This document shows, in pieces, positions 17,655-26,907 of a stretch of 64,000 bases of DNA. The translations under genes and the position numbers were made by a program. The stretch is taken from positions 1 through 64,000 of the forward strand of contig NZ_BSDJ01000038.1 in NCBI RefSeq assembly GCF_027925525.1. Reading direction: 5' to 3'. Numbering within the stretch: position 1 is the stretch's first letter; each line of letters starts with the position of its first letter. The stretch is from Paenibacillus tyrphae. GTDB taxonomy: Bacteria; Bacillota; Bacilli; Paenibacillales; NBRC-103111. The notes under the pieces are model-generated. The model was not told the DNA's origin. It saw only the letters and a program-made list of their open reading frames with translations, and did not search any database.

Positions 17655-17830
17655 GGGAACAGGTGCTCCCCTACGTTCGCGTATCGGAGCTTAAAAGGGA
17701 AGCCGGTGAAAAACCGGCGCGGTCCCGCCACTGTAACGGAGGAGTTTTACGCCATACTTAGCCACTGATCTGCGGATTGGGAAGGCCGGCGCAAGACCAT
17801 GATTCCGGAGCCAGGAGACCTGCCTGTTCT
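17655..17830 (+). ncRNA. Cobalamin riboswitch (metE leader)
   Basis: Conserved segments appear in order: CAGGTGCTC, GGGAAGCCGGTGAAAAACCGG, CGCGGTCCCGCCACTGTAA and GAGCCAGGAGACCTGCC. It lies about 170 bases before metE and ahead of an intrinsic terminator, so B12 should stop expression of the B12-independent methionine synthase. Confidence 0.93.
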
Positions 17831-17901
17831 GACAGCACTGCTTTACCTACGGGAGATAGGGAGGTGTTAAAGATGGCAGCCGCCGTGCGTATTCAACGAG
17901 G

Positions 17902-17947
17902 GGCATCTTTATCCTTTTTCGCTTTAGGGTAAAGATGCCTTTTTTTG
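17902..17947 (+). terminator. Terminator of the metE riboswitch
   Basis: GGCATCTTTA pairs with TAAAGATGCC and is followed by seven T, between the second B12 riboswitch and metE. Confidence 0.88.
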
Positions 17948-18000
17948 TGTTTTCAGGATTCAAATAACAGACAAAAACAAATTTGAGGAGGCTCGTAAAC

Positions 18001-20295
18001 ATGAGTCGGATCGTAAGCAGCAATATCGGGTACCCGCGCATCGGGGCGAAACGGGAATGGAAAAAGCTTCTGGAATCGTTCTGGGCAGGCAAATTGCCGG
18101 AGGAGCAGTTTTTGAGCGGGCTGGAAACGCTCCGCCTGGCGCATCTCAAGGTTCAGCAGGAAAAAGGAATTGAGCTGATTCCGGTAGGAGATTTTTCGTT
18201 ATACGACCATATGCTTGATACGGCGGCGATGTTCGGGCTCGTTCCGAAACGTTTTGCTTACGACGGCGGTCCGGTTCCTCTCGCCACCTATTATGCCATG
18301 GCCCGCGGAACCCAAGGCGCTCCGGCGTGCGAGATGACCAAATGGTTCAACACGAACTATCACTACATCGTGCCCGAATTGAACGGTCTGACTCCAACAT
18401 TGACCGTGAACAACCCGCTGGAGGCTTACCGCGAGGCGAAGCGCACGCTCGGGATCGACGGGAAGCCGGTCCTGATCGGACCGTATACGTTCCTGAAGCT
18501 GTCCAAAGGCTATGCGCCGGAGCAGCTGGACGCCTTGATCGAATTGTTCCTGCCGCTGTATAAACAAATTTTGACCGAGCTGGAGCAGGAAGGCGCCGCG
18601 TGGGTACAGATCGACGAGCCGATTCTGGTTACATCCTTATCCGAGACCGATATGGAGCGAATTGCAGACATTTATTCGCAGCTGCACGCTGCCGCACCCG
18701 GTCTGAAGCTGATGCTGCAGACGTATTTCGATTCGGTCGAGCACTACGAGCGGACGGTCGCCCTGCCGGTTCAAGGCATCGGACTCGATTTCGTCCACGG
18801 AGCAGAGCGGAATATCGCCGCCCTGCGGACACATGGGTTCCCGGCGGACAAGGCACTGGGCGTCGGATTGATCGACGGGCGCAACGTATGGCTGGCCAAC
18901 CTCGAAGCCAAGCTGCAGCTGCTGGATGAGGTGTCCGCTCTCGTCCCGTCGGGGACGTTGATCGTTCAGCCTTCCTGCAGCCTGCTGCACGTCCCGGTGA
19001 CGACCCGGACGGAAGAGCAGGCCAACGCCGAACTGCTGCCCTTCCTGGCCTTCGCCGACGAGAAGCTGGACGAAATCGTTCTGCTGAGCAAGGCGGCGGC
19101 CGGAGAACGAACGGACGCCGTACGGTCCGGGCTGGAAGGAAGCGCACGGCTTGTTCGGGAGCTGAACGATTCTCCGTTCCGCAACCGGACAACCGTCCGT
19201 GCGGCTACCCGGCATATTGCCGGAGGTTCATCGGCCAGACAAAGCTCTTATTCCGTGCGCCATATTCTCCAGCAAAATAAATTCCAGCTTCCGCTCCTGC
19301 CGACAACGACGATCGGCAGCTTCCCGCAGACGCCGGAAGTGAGACAAGCGCGCAAACGCTGGAGAACCGGGGAATGGAACGAAGCGCAGTACCGGACCTT
19401 CATTCAGGAGCAAATCCAAGCCTGGATCAAGATTCAGGAAGAGCTTGGCTTGGACGTGCTGGTGCACGGCGAGTTCGAACGGACGGATATGGTGGAATTT
19501 TTCGGCGAGAAGCTGGACGGCTTCCTGTTCACCCGGAATGGCTGGGTTCAATCATACGGCTCCCGCTGCGTCAAACCGCCGGTCATCTACGGCGATGTCG
19601 AATTCGTCCAGCCGATGACGGTGGAGGAAACGGTCTATGCGCAGTCGCTGACGAGCAAGCCGGTCAAGGGCATGCTTACCGGTCCGGTCACCATCCTGAA
19701 CTGGTCGTTCGTCCGCGACGATATCTCCCGGGAGCAAGTCTCCTACCAGATCGCCTTGGCATTGCGTCAGGAGGTGGAGGCGTTGGAAAGCGCCGGCATC
19801 GGCATGATCCAGATCGACGAGCCCGCGCTGCGCGAAGGCTTGCCGTTGAAACAGCAGGATTGGCAGCATTATCTGGACTGGTCGGTACACGCTTTCCGCT
19901 TGACCTCGGCCGCCGTGAAGGACACGACGCAAATTCACACGCATATGTGCTACTGCGAGTTTCATGACATTATCGACGCGATCCACGCTCTCGATGCGGA
20001 CGTCATTTCTATCGAAACGTCGCGCAGCCACGGCGAGTTGATGCAAAGCTTCGACGAGCACACGTACGATCAGGGCATCGGTCTGGGCGTATACGACATT
20101 CACAGCCCGAGGGTTCCGGCCGTCGACGAGATGGTCCGCACGATTGAACGCGCGTTGTCCGTTTTGGAGCCGGATCTGTTCTGGATCAACCCGGATTGCG
20201 GGCTCAAGACGCGAGGTGTCGAAGAAACGGTCGCTTCCCTGCGCAACATGGTCGCTGCCGCCGAACAGTTCAGAGCGCGCTGCGCCAAAGCGTAG
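18001..20295 (+). CDS. metE: Cobalamin-independent methionine synthase
   Basis: MetE transfers a methyl group from methyltetrahydrofolate polyglutamate to homocysteine with zinc and without B12. The 764-residue protein has both beta-barrel halves: N-terminal SNIGYPRIGAKREWKK and the catalytic C-terminal half with TTTIGSFPQT, DVLVHGEFERTDMVEF and the zinc ligands in HTHMCYCEF and the late INPDCGLKTR. The ATG follows AGGAGG. Monocistronic, controlled by the riboswitch in its leader. The presence of cobalt uptake upstream suggests the cell also uses a B12-dependent route. Confidence 0.97.
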   Translation: MSRIVSSNIGYPRIGAKREWKKLLESFWAGKLPEEQFLSGLETLRLAHLKVQQEKGIELIPVGDFSLYDHMLDTAAMFGLVPKRFAYDGGPVPLATYYAMARGTQGAPACEMTKWFNTNYHYIVPELNGLTPTLTVNNPLEAYREAKRTLGIDGKPVLIGPYTFLKLSKGYAPEQLDALIELFLPLYKQILTELEQEGAAWVQIDEPILVTSLSETDMERIADIYSQLHAAAPGLKLMLQTYFDSVEHYERTVALPVQGIGLDFVHGAERNIAALRTHGFPADKALGVGLIDGRNVWLANLEAKLQLLDEVSALVPSGTLIVQPSCSLLHVPVTTRTEEQANAELLPFLAFADEKLDEIVLLSKAAAGERTDAVRSGLEGSARLVRELNDSPFRNRTTVRAATRHIAGGSSARQSSYSVRHILQQNKFQLPLLPTTTIGSFPQTPEVRQARKRWRTGEWNEAQYRTFIQEQIQAWIKIQEELGLDVLVHGEFERTDMVEFFGEKLDGFLFTRNGWVQSYGSRCVKPPVIYGDVEFVQPMTVEETVYAQSLTSKPVKGMLTGPVTILNWSFVRDDISREQVSYQIALALRQEVEALESAGIGMIQIDEPALREGLPLKQQDWQHYLDWSVHAFRLTSAAVKDTTQIHTHMCYCEFHDIIDAIHALDADVISIETSRSHGELMQSFDEHTYDQGIGLGVYDIHSPRVPAVDEMVRTIERALSVLEPDLFWINPDCGLKTRGVEETVASLRNMVAAAEQFRARCAKA

Positions 20296-20361
20296 CCCAT
20301 ACGGAGCCATCCCGTAACTTGTAGCGGGGCTTACAGGGCTCTAAGCTACGAAAAAGCAAAA

Positions 20362-20422
20362 AAAGAAACCGCTTCTTTGCACAATGGGGTATGATCCCCA
20401 TTGGACAAGAGACGGTTTCTTT
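20362..20422. terminator. Stem-loop between metE and the GH16 gene
   Basis: AAAGAAACCG and CGGTTTCTTT form an outer stem, with a TGGGG/CCCCA hairpin inside. T or A runs on both outer sides make it a plausible shared terminator for these convergent genes. Confidence 0.65.
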
Positions 20423-20483
20423 GTCGTCACAGCCTTTGACGAAAAGAAGGCTGCTTTAGTGTTGGTGGCTTCGCGCCGATAGG

Positions 20484-21716
20484 TCAGTTGACTTTGACAA
20501 ACGACCACTTTTGCGCATCCGTTCCATTGTCGCTCCACTGCTGGACCGCCGCGCCGTCAGCGGTCGAGGAGCCGGATACATCCGCGACCAGTCCGCTCGC
20601 TTTGGAAACAAGCTTGAAATAGCCGCCGCCCGCATCGACGATACTCCACCTTTGCGCAGCGGTTCCGTTATCGTCCCACTGCTGCAGCTGCACGCCGCTG
20701 GAAGTCGACGAGTTGGGCACATCCAGCACTTTTCCGCTGTGAACGGCCGTGAGCTTGTAGTAGCCGTCCCCGGTGCTCTCCACCTTGAACTTCTGGTTAT
20801 TGGCGACGTAGTTGGTCCATTGCTGTATTTTGGCCCCGCTCTGCGTCGACACGTTCACCACATCCATCACCTTGCCGCTGGCCTTGGAGGCTATCGTATA
20901 AATACCTCCGTTGACAATGCCCGGCGAAGCTTGGTACACGCGCACGTAATCCACCAGCATTTGCGACGGGAACGGTGTGGAAGGATCGGGACTGCCGGGC
21001 CAATTCCCGCCCACGGCAAGATTCAGCAGGAGGAAAAACGGCCGTTGAAACTCCTCCGTGTTCCCGGTTCCATTTTCAATATAAAAAGCGTTGTATTCCT
21101 GGCCGTCCACAAACCATCTGATATATTTGGAGTCCCACTCTACGCTGTACACGTGATACTGGGAAAAATCGAGATTGCCGGAAACCCGCCCGTAATCGGC
21201 GTGTCCTCCCGCATCCCAGTGTACGGTGCCGTTGACATGCGGATTGTTGTTGACCCGTTCCATAATGTCGATCTCGCCGCATTTAGGCCAGCCTACCGCA
21301 TTGATGTTCGAGCCCAGCATCCAAAATGCCGGCCACAGCCCTTGACCGGAGGGCAGTTTGATGCGCGCTTCGATTTTCCCATAAGTAAAGCTCTTCAAAT
21401 TTTGGGTTTTAATCCGCGCAGAGGTGTAATTCATGCCGCCATAAGATTCCTTGCGCGCCGTAATGACGAGATTTCCGTCCGCAACCCGCACATTTTCGGG
21501 CCGGTTCGTATAATACTGCAGCTCATTGTTTCCCCACCCGTTCTGGCCCGTGCCGATCTCCGCAGACCAGTTGGCGGAATTTAAAGCATTGCCGTTAAAT
21601 TCGTCGCTCCAGACCAGATTCCAGTTCGGGGCCGCATTCACATCGCCGATGGGCACCAGGGCGACCAGGAGAGTAAACAGCAGAAAAAAACTTAGCAGCT
21701 TTCCTCTTTTCAACAT
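20484..21716 (-). CDS. Secreted GH16 beta-glucanase with C-terminal CBM13 domain
   Basis: The 410-residue enzyme has a signal peptide (MLKRGKLLSFFLLFTLLVAL..., cleavage near VNAAP), a GH16 domain (about 30-265) with catalytic core GEIDIMERV, and a ricin-type beta-trefoil (about 270-410) with three repeats marked by IQQW, LQQW and VQQW. The family cleaves beta-1,3- or mixed-linked glucans; the WPAFWMLG and GWPKCGEIDIME context fits laminarinases. The trefoil probably binds polysaccharide. The ATG follows AGGAGGG; upstream lie a promoter and a cre-like site, so catabolite control is likely. Confidence 0.93.
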   Translation of the reverse strand: MLKRGKLLSFFLLFTLLVALVPIGDVNAAPNWNLVWSDEFNGNALNSANWSAEIGTGQNGWGNNELQYYTNRPENVRVADGNLVITARKESYGGMNYTSARIKTQNLKSFTYGKIEARIKLPSGQGLWPAFWMLGSNINAVGWPKCGEIDIMERVNNNPHVNGTVHWDAGGHADYGRVSGNLDFSQYHVYSVEWDSKYIRWFVDGQEYNAFYIENGTGNTEEFQRPFFLLLNLAVGGNWPGSPDPSTPFPSQMLVDYVRVYQASPGIVNGGIYTIASKASGKVMDVVNVSTQSGAKIQQWTNYVANNQKFKVESTGDGYYKLTAVHSGKVLDVPNSSTSSGVQLQQWDDNGTAAQRWSIVDAGGGYFKLVSKASGLVADVSGSSTADGAAVQQWSDNGTDAQKWSFVKVN

Positions 21717-21768
21717 AAAATTCCCTCCTCATTTTCGGATCAAAGCTTCTGTCCCAAAGTAGATTAAA

Positions 21769-21782
21769 TGACAGCGTTTACA
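21769..21782 (-). promoter_or_regulatory. cre-like CcpA site of the glucanase gene
   Basis: TGTAAACGCTGTCA on the gene strand matches the cre consensus TGWAARCGYTWNCW at all but one position. It lies between the -10 box and the start codon, a position typical of roadblock repression. Confidence 0.7.
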
Positions 21783-21796
21783 GAAGCTGTAACTTC

Positions 21797-21826
21797 ATTA
21801 TAAACGGCCTCCAATTGATTGATCAA
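21797..21826 (-). promoter_or_regulatory. SigA-type promoter of the glucanase gene
   Basis: TTGATC and TATAAT separated by 18 bases on the minus strand, about 85 bases before the start codon. Confidence 0.55.
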
Positions 21827-21887
21827 CCTAAAATATGGGTTTATTTACATTTTGAAGAATAAGATAAATAAAAGCGGCAGCCTTGGA

Positions 21888-21928
21888 CGTAACATGAAGT
21901 CCCGGACTGCCGCTTTATTTTTTCCCTG
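21888..21928 (-). terminator. Terminator after the ABC exporter gene
   Basis: AAAGCGGCAG and CTGCCGCTTT form the stem, with A/T runs on both sides, shortly after the exporter stop. Confidence 0.7.
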
Positions 21929-21939
21929 ACCGTAATCCG

Positions 21940-23676
21940 TCAGATTTTTAATTGTATGTTATATAAATTCGCATAGGTGCCGCCCGATGCGATTAACTCT
22001 TCATGTGTTCCTTGCTCCTCCATCCCACGGTCCGTTAATACGACAATTCTTTGCGCATTTCTGACGGTGGACAACCGGTGGGCGATGACGATGGTCGTGC
22101 GATTGTCCGTCAGCCTCTCCAAGGAATCTTGCACGGCCTTCTCGCTTTCATTATCCAGGGCGCTTGTCGCTTCGTCAAAAATGAGAATGGGCGGGTTTTT
22201 CAGGAAAACGCGCGCAATGCTCAGCCTCTGCTTTTGTCCCCCGGATAATTTCACGCCGCGTTGACCGATATCCGTATCGTAACCATCCGGCAGCGACATG
22301 ATAAAATCATGCGCATTCGCCTTTTTGGCGGCCTCAATGATCTCTTCCCTGCTTGCGTCGATTTTTCCGTAGCGGATATTGTCCGCGACGGTTCCGGTGA
22401 ACAAGTAGACATCCTGCTGGACAATGCCGATGTTCCTCCTGAGCGAATGCAAGCCGACTTCATTGATATTCGTCCCATCAAGCAAAATTTGCCCTGCACT
22501 GACTTCGTAGAAACGGGGAATCAACGAGCAGAGGGTCGTTTTGCCAGCGCCCGAAGGTCCGACCAATGCAACGTATTCTCCGGCCTTGACATGCAGAGAA
22601 ACGTCCTTGAGCACGTGGTCTTGATCTTCTTTATATTTGAAGCTCACATTTTTAAATTCCACGTTTCCTTGAACGTACGTCAGTTCGACGGCGTTATCCG
22701 CATCCCGGATATCCGGCTCCACTTCCAAAATGTCCATAAACCGGTCGAACCCGGTAATGGCTTCTTGATAAAGCCCGGCAAAATTCACGAATCGCTGAAT
22801 CGGCTCGATGAGGATGCCGATAAATAGAAAAAAGGTAAGCAAATCGGCCAGCGCCAAGGAAGCGTTGACGATCGCAGCTCCGCCAAAGACCACCAGGGCG
22901 ACGGTAATAAGCTGCGTGAACGCAATCAACCCTTCGTGAAACCAGGTCTCGCTTTTATAGCCGTCGCTTCGGCTTTGCACAAACCGTTTATTTTCGTAAG
23001 CGAACTTCTGCTTTTCCACCGATTCGTTGGTAAAGGATTGTACGACTCGAATCCCCGATAACGTATCTTCAAGCTGCGCGTTAATATCGCCGATCCGATC
23101 CCTGCTTCTTCTTAGCGCCCTGTTCATTTTCTTATTGAAAAACCACGCGTAAACGCCCATCACGGGCAGGAAGAGAAAGACGACGAGGGTAAGCTTAACG
23201 TCGATATGAAGCAAGATGATGAAGGCGCCGACAAACTTCAGGACCGAGATGAGGATATCTTCCGGACCGTGATGGAATAGTTCCGTCATAGAGAAAATAT
23301 CGTTTGTCGCCCGGGTCATAAGTTGGCCTGTTTTTTGCTCGTCATAGAAGCGGAACGACAGCTTTTGCAAATGATCGAACAATTCGGTTCGCATGTCGCT
23401 CTCCATCTTCGCCCCCATCACATGCCCTTGATACGAAACGAACATGTTGCAAAGCGTATGCAAGGCGACCAGAACCAGCATGACCGCACCCATCGCGTAG
23501 ATTTGCTCCAGCGCACGAGGTCCGCCTTCTTCCAAAACGTTTACGGTAATGTATCTGACGCATAAGGGAAGTGCCAGAGTAACGGCGGAAACCACAAACG
23601 CGCAAGCCAAATCCGCAAATAACAAACCTAAATAAGGCTTGTAATAAGATAAAAATTTTTTGAACCGAGTATTCAA
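21940..23676 (-). CDS. ABC exporter half-transporter (fused membrane and ATPase domains)
   Basis: The 578-residue protein has a six-helix exporter domain (about 15-310) and an ATPase domain (about 335-578) with Walker A GPSGAGKTT, signature LSGGQKQRLSIAR, Walker B ILIFDEATSALD and H-loop IAHRLST. It belongs to the MsbA/BmrA group of type IV exporters and should act as a homodimer or with a partner elsewhere. Substrate is not evident; drugs or lipids are usual. The start is TTG, placed eight bases after GGAGG; a TTG five codons earlier would overlap the RBS. Single gene. Confidence 0.9.
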   Translation of the reverse strand: MNTRFKKFLSYYKPYLGLLFADLACAFVVSAVTLALPLCVRYITVNVLEEGGPRALEQIYAMGAVMLVLVALHTLCNMFVSYQGHVMGAKMESDMRTELFDHLQKLSFRFYDEQKTGQLMTRATNDIFSMTELFHHGPEDILISVLKFVGAFIILLHIDVKLTLVVFLFLPVMGVYAWFFNKKMNRALRRSRDRIGDINAQLEDTLSGIRVVQSFTNESVEKQKFAYENKRFVQSRSDGYKSETWFHEGLIAFTQLITVALVVFGGAAIVNASLALADLLTFFLFIGILIEPIQRFVNFAGLYQEAITGFDRFMDILEVEPDIRDADNAVELTYVQGNVEFKNVSFKYKEDQDHVLKDVSLHVKAGEYVALVGPSGAGKTTLCSLIPRFYEVSAGQILLDGTNINEVGLHSLRRNIGIVQQDVYLFTGTVADNIRYGKIDASREEIIEAAKKANAHDFIMSLPDGYDTDIGQRGVKLSGGQKQRLSIARVFLKNPPILIFDEATSALDNESEKAVQDSLERLTDNRTTIVIAHRLSTVRNAQRIVVLTDRGMEEQGTHEELIASGGTYANLYNIQLKI

Positions 23677-23882
23677 GTCGCTTTCCTCCAATGATTTGGA
23701 GGGTTAACGAAGCGTTGCCCTCCAAGTTTTTTTCGTTTGGGTTTGGACTGCTCCTGTTTTTCTCATATACCTCACTCTTTTCTGAAATTTTTTATGAACA
23801 ACATCCTCAACGTACCATACCCTTTAAAAAAGGATCAATCGTTAAAATCATTTAAATTATTTTTTCCGCTTGGTAGAGGTTC

Positions 23883-24530
23883 TTACCCCCTGATCCAGCC
23901 CTTCTCGTAGGCATAGCGCATCAATTGCACCCGGTTGTCCAAATGCAGCTTATGCAAAATATTTTTCAGATGGTTTTTCACCGTATGCTCGGAGATGGAT
24001 AAAATTTCCGAAATTTCCCGGTTAGAGTTCCCTTTGGCCACGCACTCCAAAATTTCCTTCTCCCGCCCGGTGAGCGGCGAATGGTCGGGAATGCTCTGCC
24101 TGACGGAGGAAAACTCCTGAAGCAGACGCACGGCGATTTCGCGGGACATCGGGGCTTCGTCAATGGCGACGGCCCGCAAATATTCGTGCCAGGACGCGGG
24201 ATGAAGATTTTTCAGCAAATAGCCCTGCGCGCCTTTCTTCAGCGCCTCGAACAAATGCGTTATATCGTCCGATACCGTAACCATGACAATTTTGACATAC
24301 GGGAACCGTTCTTTAATCAGCTTCGTCGCTTCCAGGCCGTCCAATTCGGGCATGCGGATGTCCATCAGAATGACATCGGGCATCCACTGCTCCGCCAGCA
24401 GCACCGCTTCTTTTCCGTTCGTCGCCTCGCATATGATCTCAAACTCCGGGTCCGCTTGAATAATTTCCCGCATCGCCTGGCGCGCATGCGCATGGTCGTC
24501 GGCGAGCATAATTCGAATCGGTTGACTCAT
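23883..24530 (-). CDS. NarL/LuxR-family response regulator (orphan)
   Basis: The 215-residue protein has a receiver domain (about 1-125: LADDH, phospho-acceptor in VILMDIRMPELDG, lysine in KKGAQGYLLKN) and a LuxR-type helix-turn-helix (about 148-210: LTGREKEILECVAKGNSNREI, then SEHTVKNHLKNILHKL). No histidine kinase gene lies beside it, so its partner is elsewhere. It sits divergently next to the cytochrome c gene, suggesting but not proving control of respiratory genes. Confidence 0.9.
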   Translation of the reverse strand: MSQPIRIMLADDHAHARQAMREIIQADPEFEIICEATNGKEAVLLAEQWMPDVILMDIRMPELDGLEATKLIKERFPYVKIVMVTVSDDITHLFEALKKGAQGYLLKNLHPASWHEYLRAVAIDEAPMSREIAVRLLQEFSSVRQSIPDHSPLTGREKEILECVAKGNSNREISEILSISEHTVKNHLKNILHKLHLDNRVQLMRYAYEKGWIRG

Positions 24531-24794
24531 GGAATGGAATCCCCTCTCTTTCCTTACCGGCGGCGCTCGTTTCGCATCTTCTCGCCGTCCGGATCAACGA
24601 TCGTACTCCTGTGATTCCATCTAACCATACCCTCCCGCAAACCCCCATGACTCAGTCGGGCTATTTCCCGCCGGACGATCGACAATTTCGTGACAAATCC
24701 CCGGCGGAAGCGCTTCAGTCTGACTCCAAAGTGCTATATACAAGCCGGAAACGAAAGTGCTAGGATTATCCTGAAAATGAAAGGAGGCGCATGT

Positions 24795-25160
24795 ATGCAT
24801 CGATGGATTATGGTGTCCCTGTGCGGAATTGCCTGCGTTCTGGGAATGGGATTTTTGTTCGCCGAGGTGCAGCGGCATTCGAGCGAGACTAAGCAGGAGG
24901 CGGCCGCTCCGGCTCTTCCCGATGCTCCGCTGAACGCCCAGGCTGCCGAAGCCGTCTACAAGCAGTCCTGCATCGCCTGTCACGGCAACGACCTGGAAGG
25001 CAAAATGGGACCGAATCTTCAGAAGATCGGCGGCAAGCTGTCGACCGAGCAGCTGTACAAAGTGATCCAGAACGGCCGCGGAGGCATGCCGGCGTTCAAG
25101 AGCAGCCTGAAGGACGAGGAGATTGCCAACGTCGCCCGCTGGCTGGCCGAAAAGAAATAA
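24795..25160 (+). CDS. Membrane-anchored class I cytochrome c
   Basis: The 121-residue protein has a single N-terminal membrane helix (WIMVSLCGIACVLGMGFLFA), a linker rich in Ala/Pro/Glu and a small cytochrome c domain with haem motif CIACH near residue 61, GPNL after it and the axial methionine in GGMPAF. This is the layout of the Bacillus CccA cytochrome c-550, an electron carrier to the caa3 oxidase outside the membrane. The ATG follows AAGGAGG by seven bases. Followed by sco. Confidence 0.92.
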   Translation: MHRWIMVSLCGIACVLGMGFLFAEVQRHSSETKQEAAAPALPDAPLNAQAAEAVYKQSCIACHGNDLEGKMGPNLQKIGGKLSTEQLYKVIQNGRGGMPAFKSSLKDEEIANVARWLAEKK

Positions 25161-25225
25161 TACGCGTGAAATAGGCGAAACGAATGGCGAAAAGATAACG
25201 AAACCGGAGGTTGAACAATTCACGG

Positions 25226-25837
25226 ATGAAGCCATGGATTCAAAAGAACGGGTTTAAATTGACGGTCACCCTCCTGCTGGTCGCCCTTGCGATCTCCCTG
25301 TTTACCTGGTTCAACCAAGGGCCACCCCTGCCGGTCTTGAAGCAGGCACCGAACTTTGAGCTGAGCGGGTTGGACGGCGGGAAGGTATCATTAAACGATA
25401 CGAACGGCAAAGTGCGTCTGGTCGAATTCCTGTTCACCAATTGCCCGGATGTGTGCCCGGCCACGACGTACAACATGGTCAAGCTGCAAAACGAATTAAA
25501 GAAAGACGGCATGTGGGGAAATAAGGTCCATTTTCTATCGGTCACCTTCGATCCCGAGCGCGATACGCCTCAAGCGTTCAAAACGTACGGAGACAAAATG
25601 GGGATGGATTACAGCGGCTGGACGCTGCTGACCGGGACGGAGAAACAAACGGCGGACGTCGCGAAAGACTTTGGCGTGATGGTGCAAAAGATGAAGGACG
25701 GCGGGTTCGTGCATACGGTCACATCGCTGTTTCTGGTCGACCAGCAAGGCCAAATCCGCAAAATTTATACGATGGGCGAAGAGATGGACAACGACGAGAT
25801 TCTAAAAATGATCCGGCAAATCGCCGGATCAAAATAA
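25226..25837 (+). CDS. SCO1/SenC copper chaperone for cytochrome oxidase
   Basis: Sco proteins deliver copper to, or reduce the cysteines of, the CuA site of cytochrome oxidase. The ~203-residue protein has an N-terminal membrane anchor (LTVTLLLVALAISLFTWF), a thioredoxin fold, the copper-binding CPDVC motif near residue 78 and the distant histidine in GGFVHTVTS. The start is uncertain: a TTG lies directly against GGAGG and the chosen ATG is 15 bases from it. Forms a pair with the cytochrome c gene and converges on ctaG. Confidence 0.92.
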   Translation: MKPWIQKNGFKLTVTLLLVALAISLFTWFNQGPPLPVLKQAPNFELSGLDGGKVSLNDTNGKVRLVEFLFTNCPDVCPATTYNMVKLQNELKKDGMWGNKVHFLSVTFDPERDTPQAFKTYGDKMGMDYSGWTLLTGTEKQTADVAKDFGVMVQKMKDGGFVHTVTSLFLVDQQGQIRKIYTMGEEMDNDEILKMIRQIAGSK

Positions 25838-25840
25838 CGC

Positions 25841-26701
25841 TTATGGCGTCGGCTCAAGCAGGGGATCGGGAAGGTCCTCTGCTTTGTCTTTCTCTCTCCG
25901 GTACCACTGGAAGAACACGAGACCAAGCAGGCAGCCGTACGAAATTTCCTGCATAATCTTCATGATCACGCCCCCAAGCTGCTGGTCGGACAGCGGCGTT
26001 AACCACGGGCTAGAGAACGTCACCGGCTCCACCGGAATCGCATAGAACGGCAAGCAAAGCAGATGCGCGCCGGCGATGTAGGTCTCGTACATCGGCGCTT
26101 TGGCAAAAATGATGAGCGCGCAGGCCGGCGTCAGCAAAATGCCGTTTATGAAAATATACCCCATTTTTTTCAGCTCGCTCATCGCATAGATCGCCCCGGC
26201 TGGACTGAATACGGACCACCATAAAGCGAACGCCGAGAAGAACAGCAGCAAATGCAGCGCATTATGAAGCGCATAATTGGACATCGCCGCATCGAAAATC
26301 ATCGGGATGTGATAGAAAGAAAACGCGCCGTTGAACAAAAACATCGCAAAGATCGGATTGCCGAAAACAAGGATCACCTTCCGGCTCCACGGATTGTCGC
26401 TGAGCGACCGGAAAAAGCCTTCCGGCATCCCCCGGAGCAGCAGCGGCGGAACGATCAGGTACATCACGGACTGCTGAAGCATATGAATGCTGAACCAGAA
26501 ATGCCCGCCAAGATTTAGCGGCCCTCCGAGCGCAAAGTACAGCAAGAACAGCCCGACAAAAAAGCTCGCCATCTGCCGCCCGGACACCGTGCCGCCCTTG
26601 TAGCGCATGTAAAACACGGCCGCCAGCGCAACCGTCAGAAACATTTCCGGCCCCCACACTACCCGGAACCCGTACGTTTCCATCATCAACTGAAAGTCCA
26701 A
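25841..26701 (-). CDS. ctaG: Cytochrome c oxidase assembly factor CtaG
   Basis: CtaG (caa3-type, Bacillus family) is a polytopic membrane protein needed for assembly of the caa3 oxidase, probably copper insertion into subunit I. The 286-residue product shows about seven membrane helices, with SIHMLQQSVMYLIVPPLLLRG and HNALHLLLFFSAFALWW carrying conserved histidines. The start TTG lies eight bases after AAGGAGG; the frame continues upstream without a better site. It faces sco tail to tail with three bases between. Confidence 0.9.
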   Translation of the reverse strand: MDFQLMMETYGFRVVWGPEMFLTVALAAVFYMRYKGGTVSGRQMASFFVGLFLLYFALGGPLNLGGHFWFSIHMLQQSVMYLIVPPLLLRGMPEGFFRSLSDNPWSRKVILVFGNPIFAMFLFNGAFSFYHIPMIFDAAMSNYALHNALHLLLFFSAFALWWSVFSPAGAIYAMSELKKMGYIFINGILLTPACALIIFAKAPMYETYIAGAHLLCLPFYAIPVEPVTFSSPWLTPLSDQQLGGVIMKIMQEISYGCLLGLVFFQWYRREKDKAEDLPDPLLEPTP

Positions 26702-26907
26702 GCTCAAAGCCTCCTTACCTTCTTCGACTTCTGGCATCCCCTCCATCTTACCTAATTTCGCTCCCGGTTCCTATGACACGAAAGGGCCATCTCGCTGTCA
26801 CAAAGGAGACAAGCTTTGTTCACCGGACCGACGACGAAATGACTCATTCGAGGCATGCCGCCAGGGCATTCTAAGACTACAATGAGAAGCGTGAAGGAGG
26901 AACTGTC

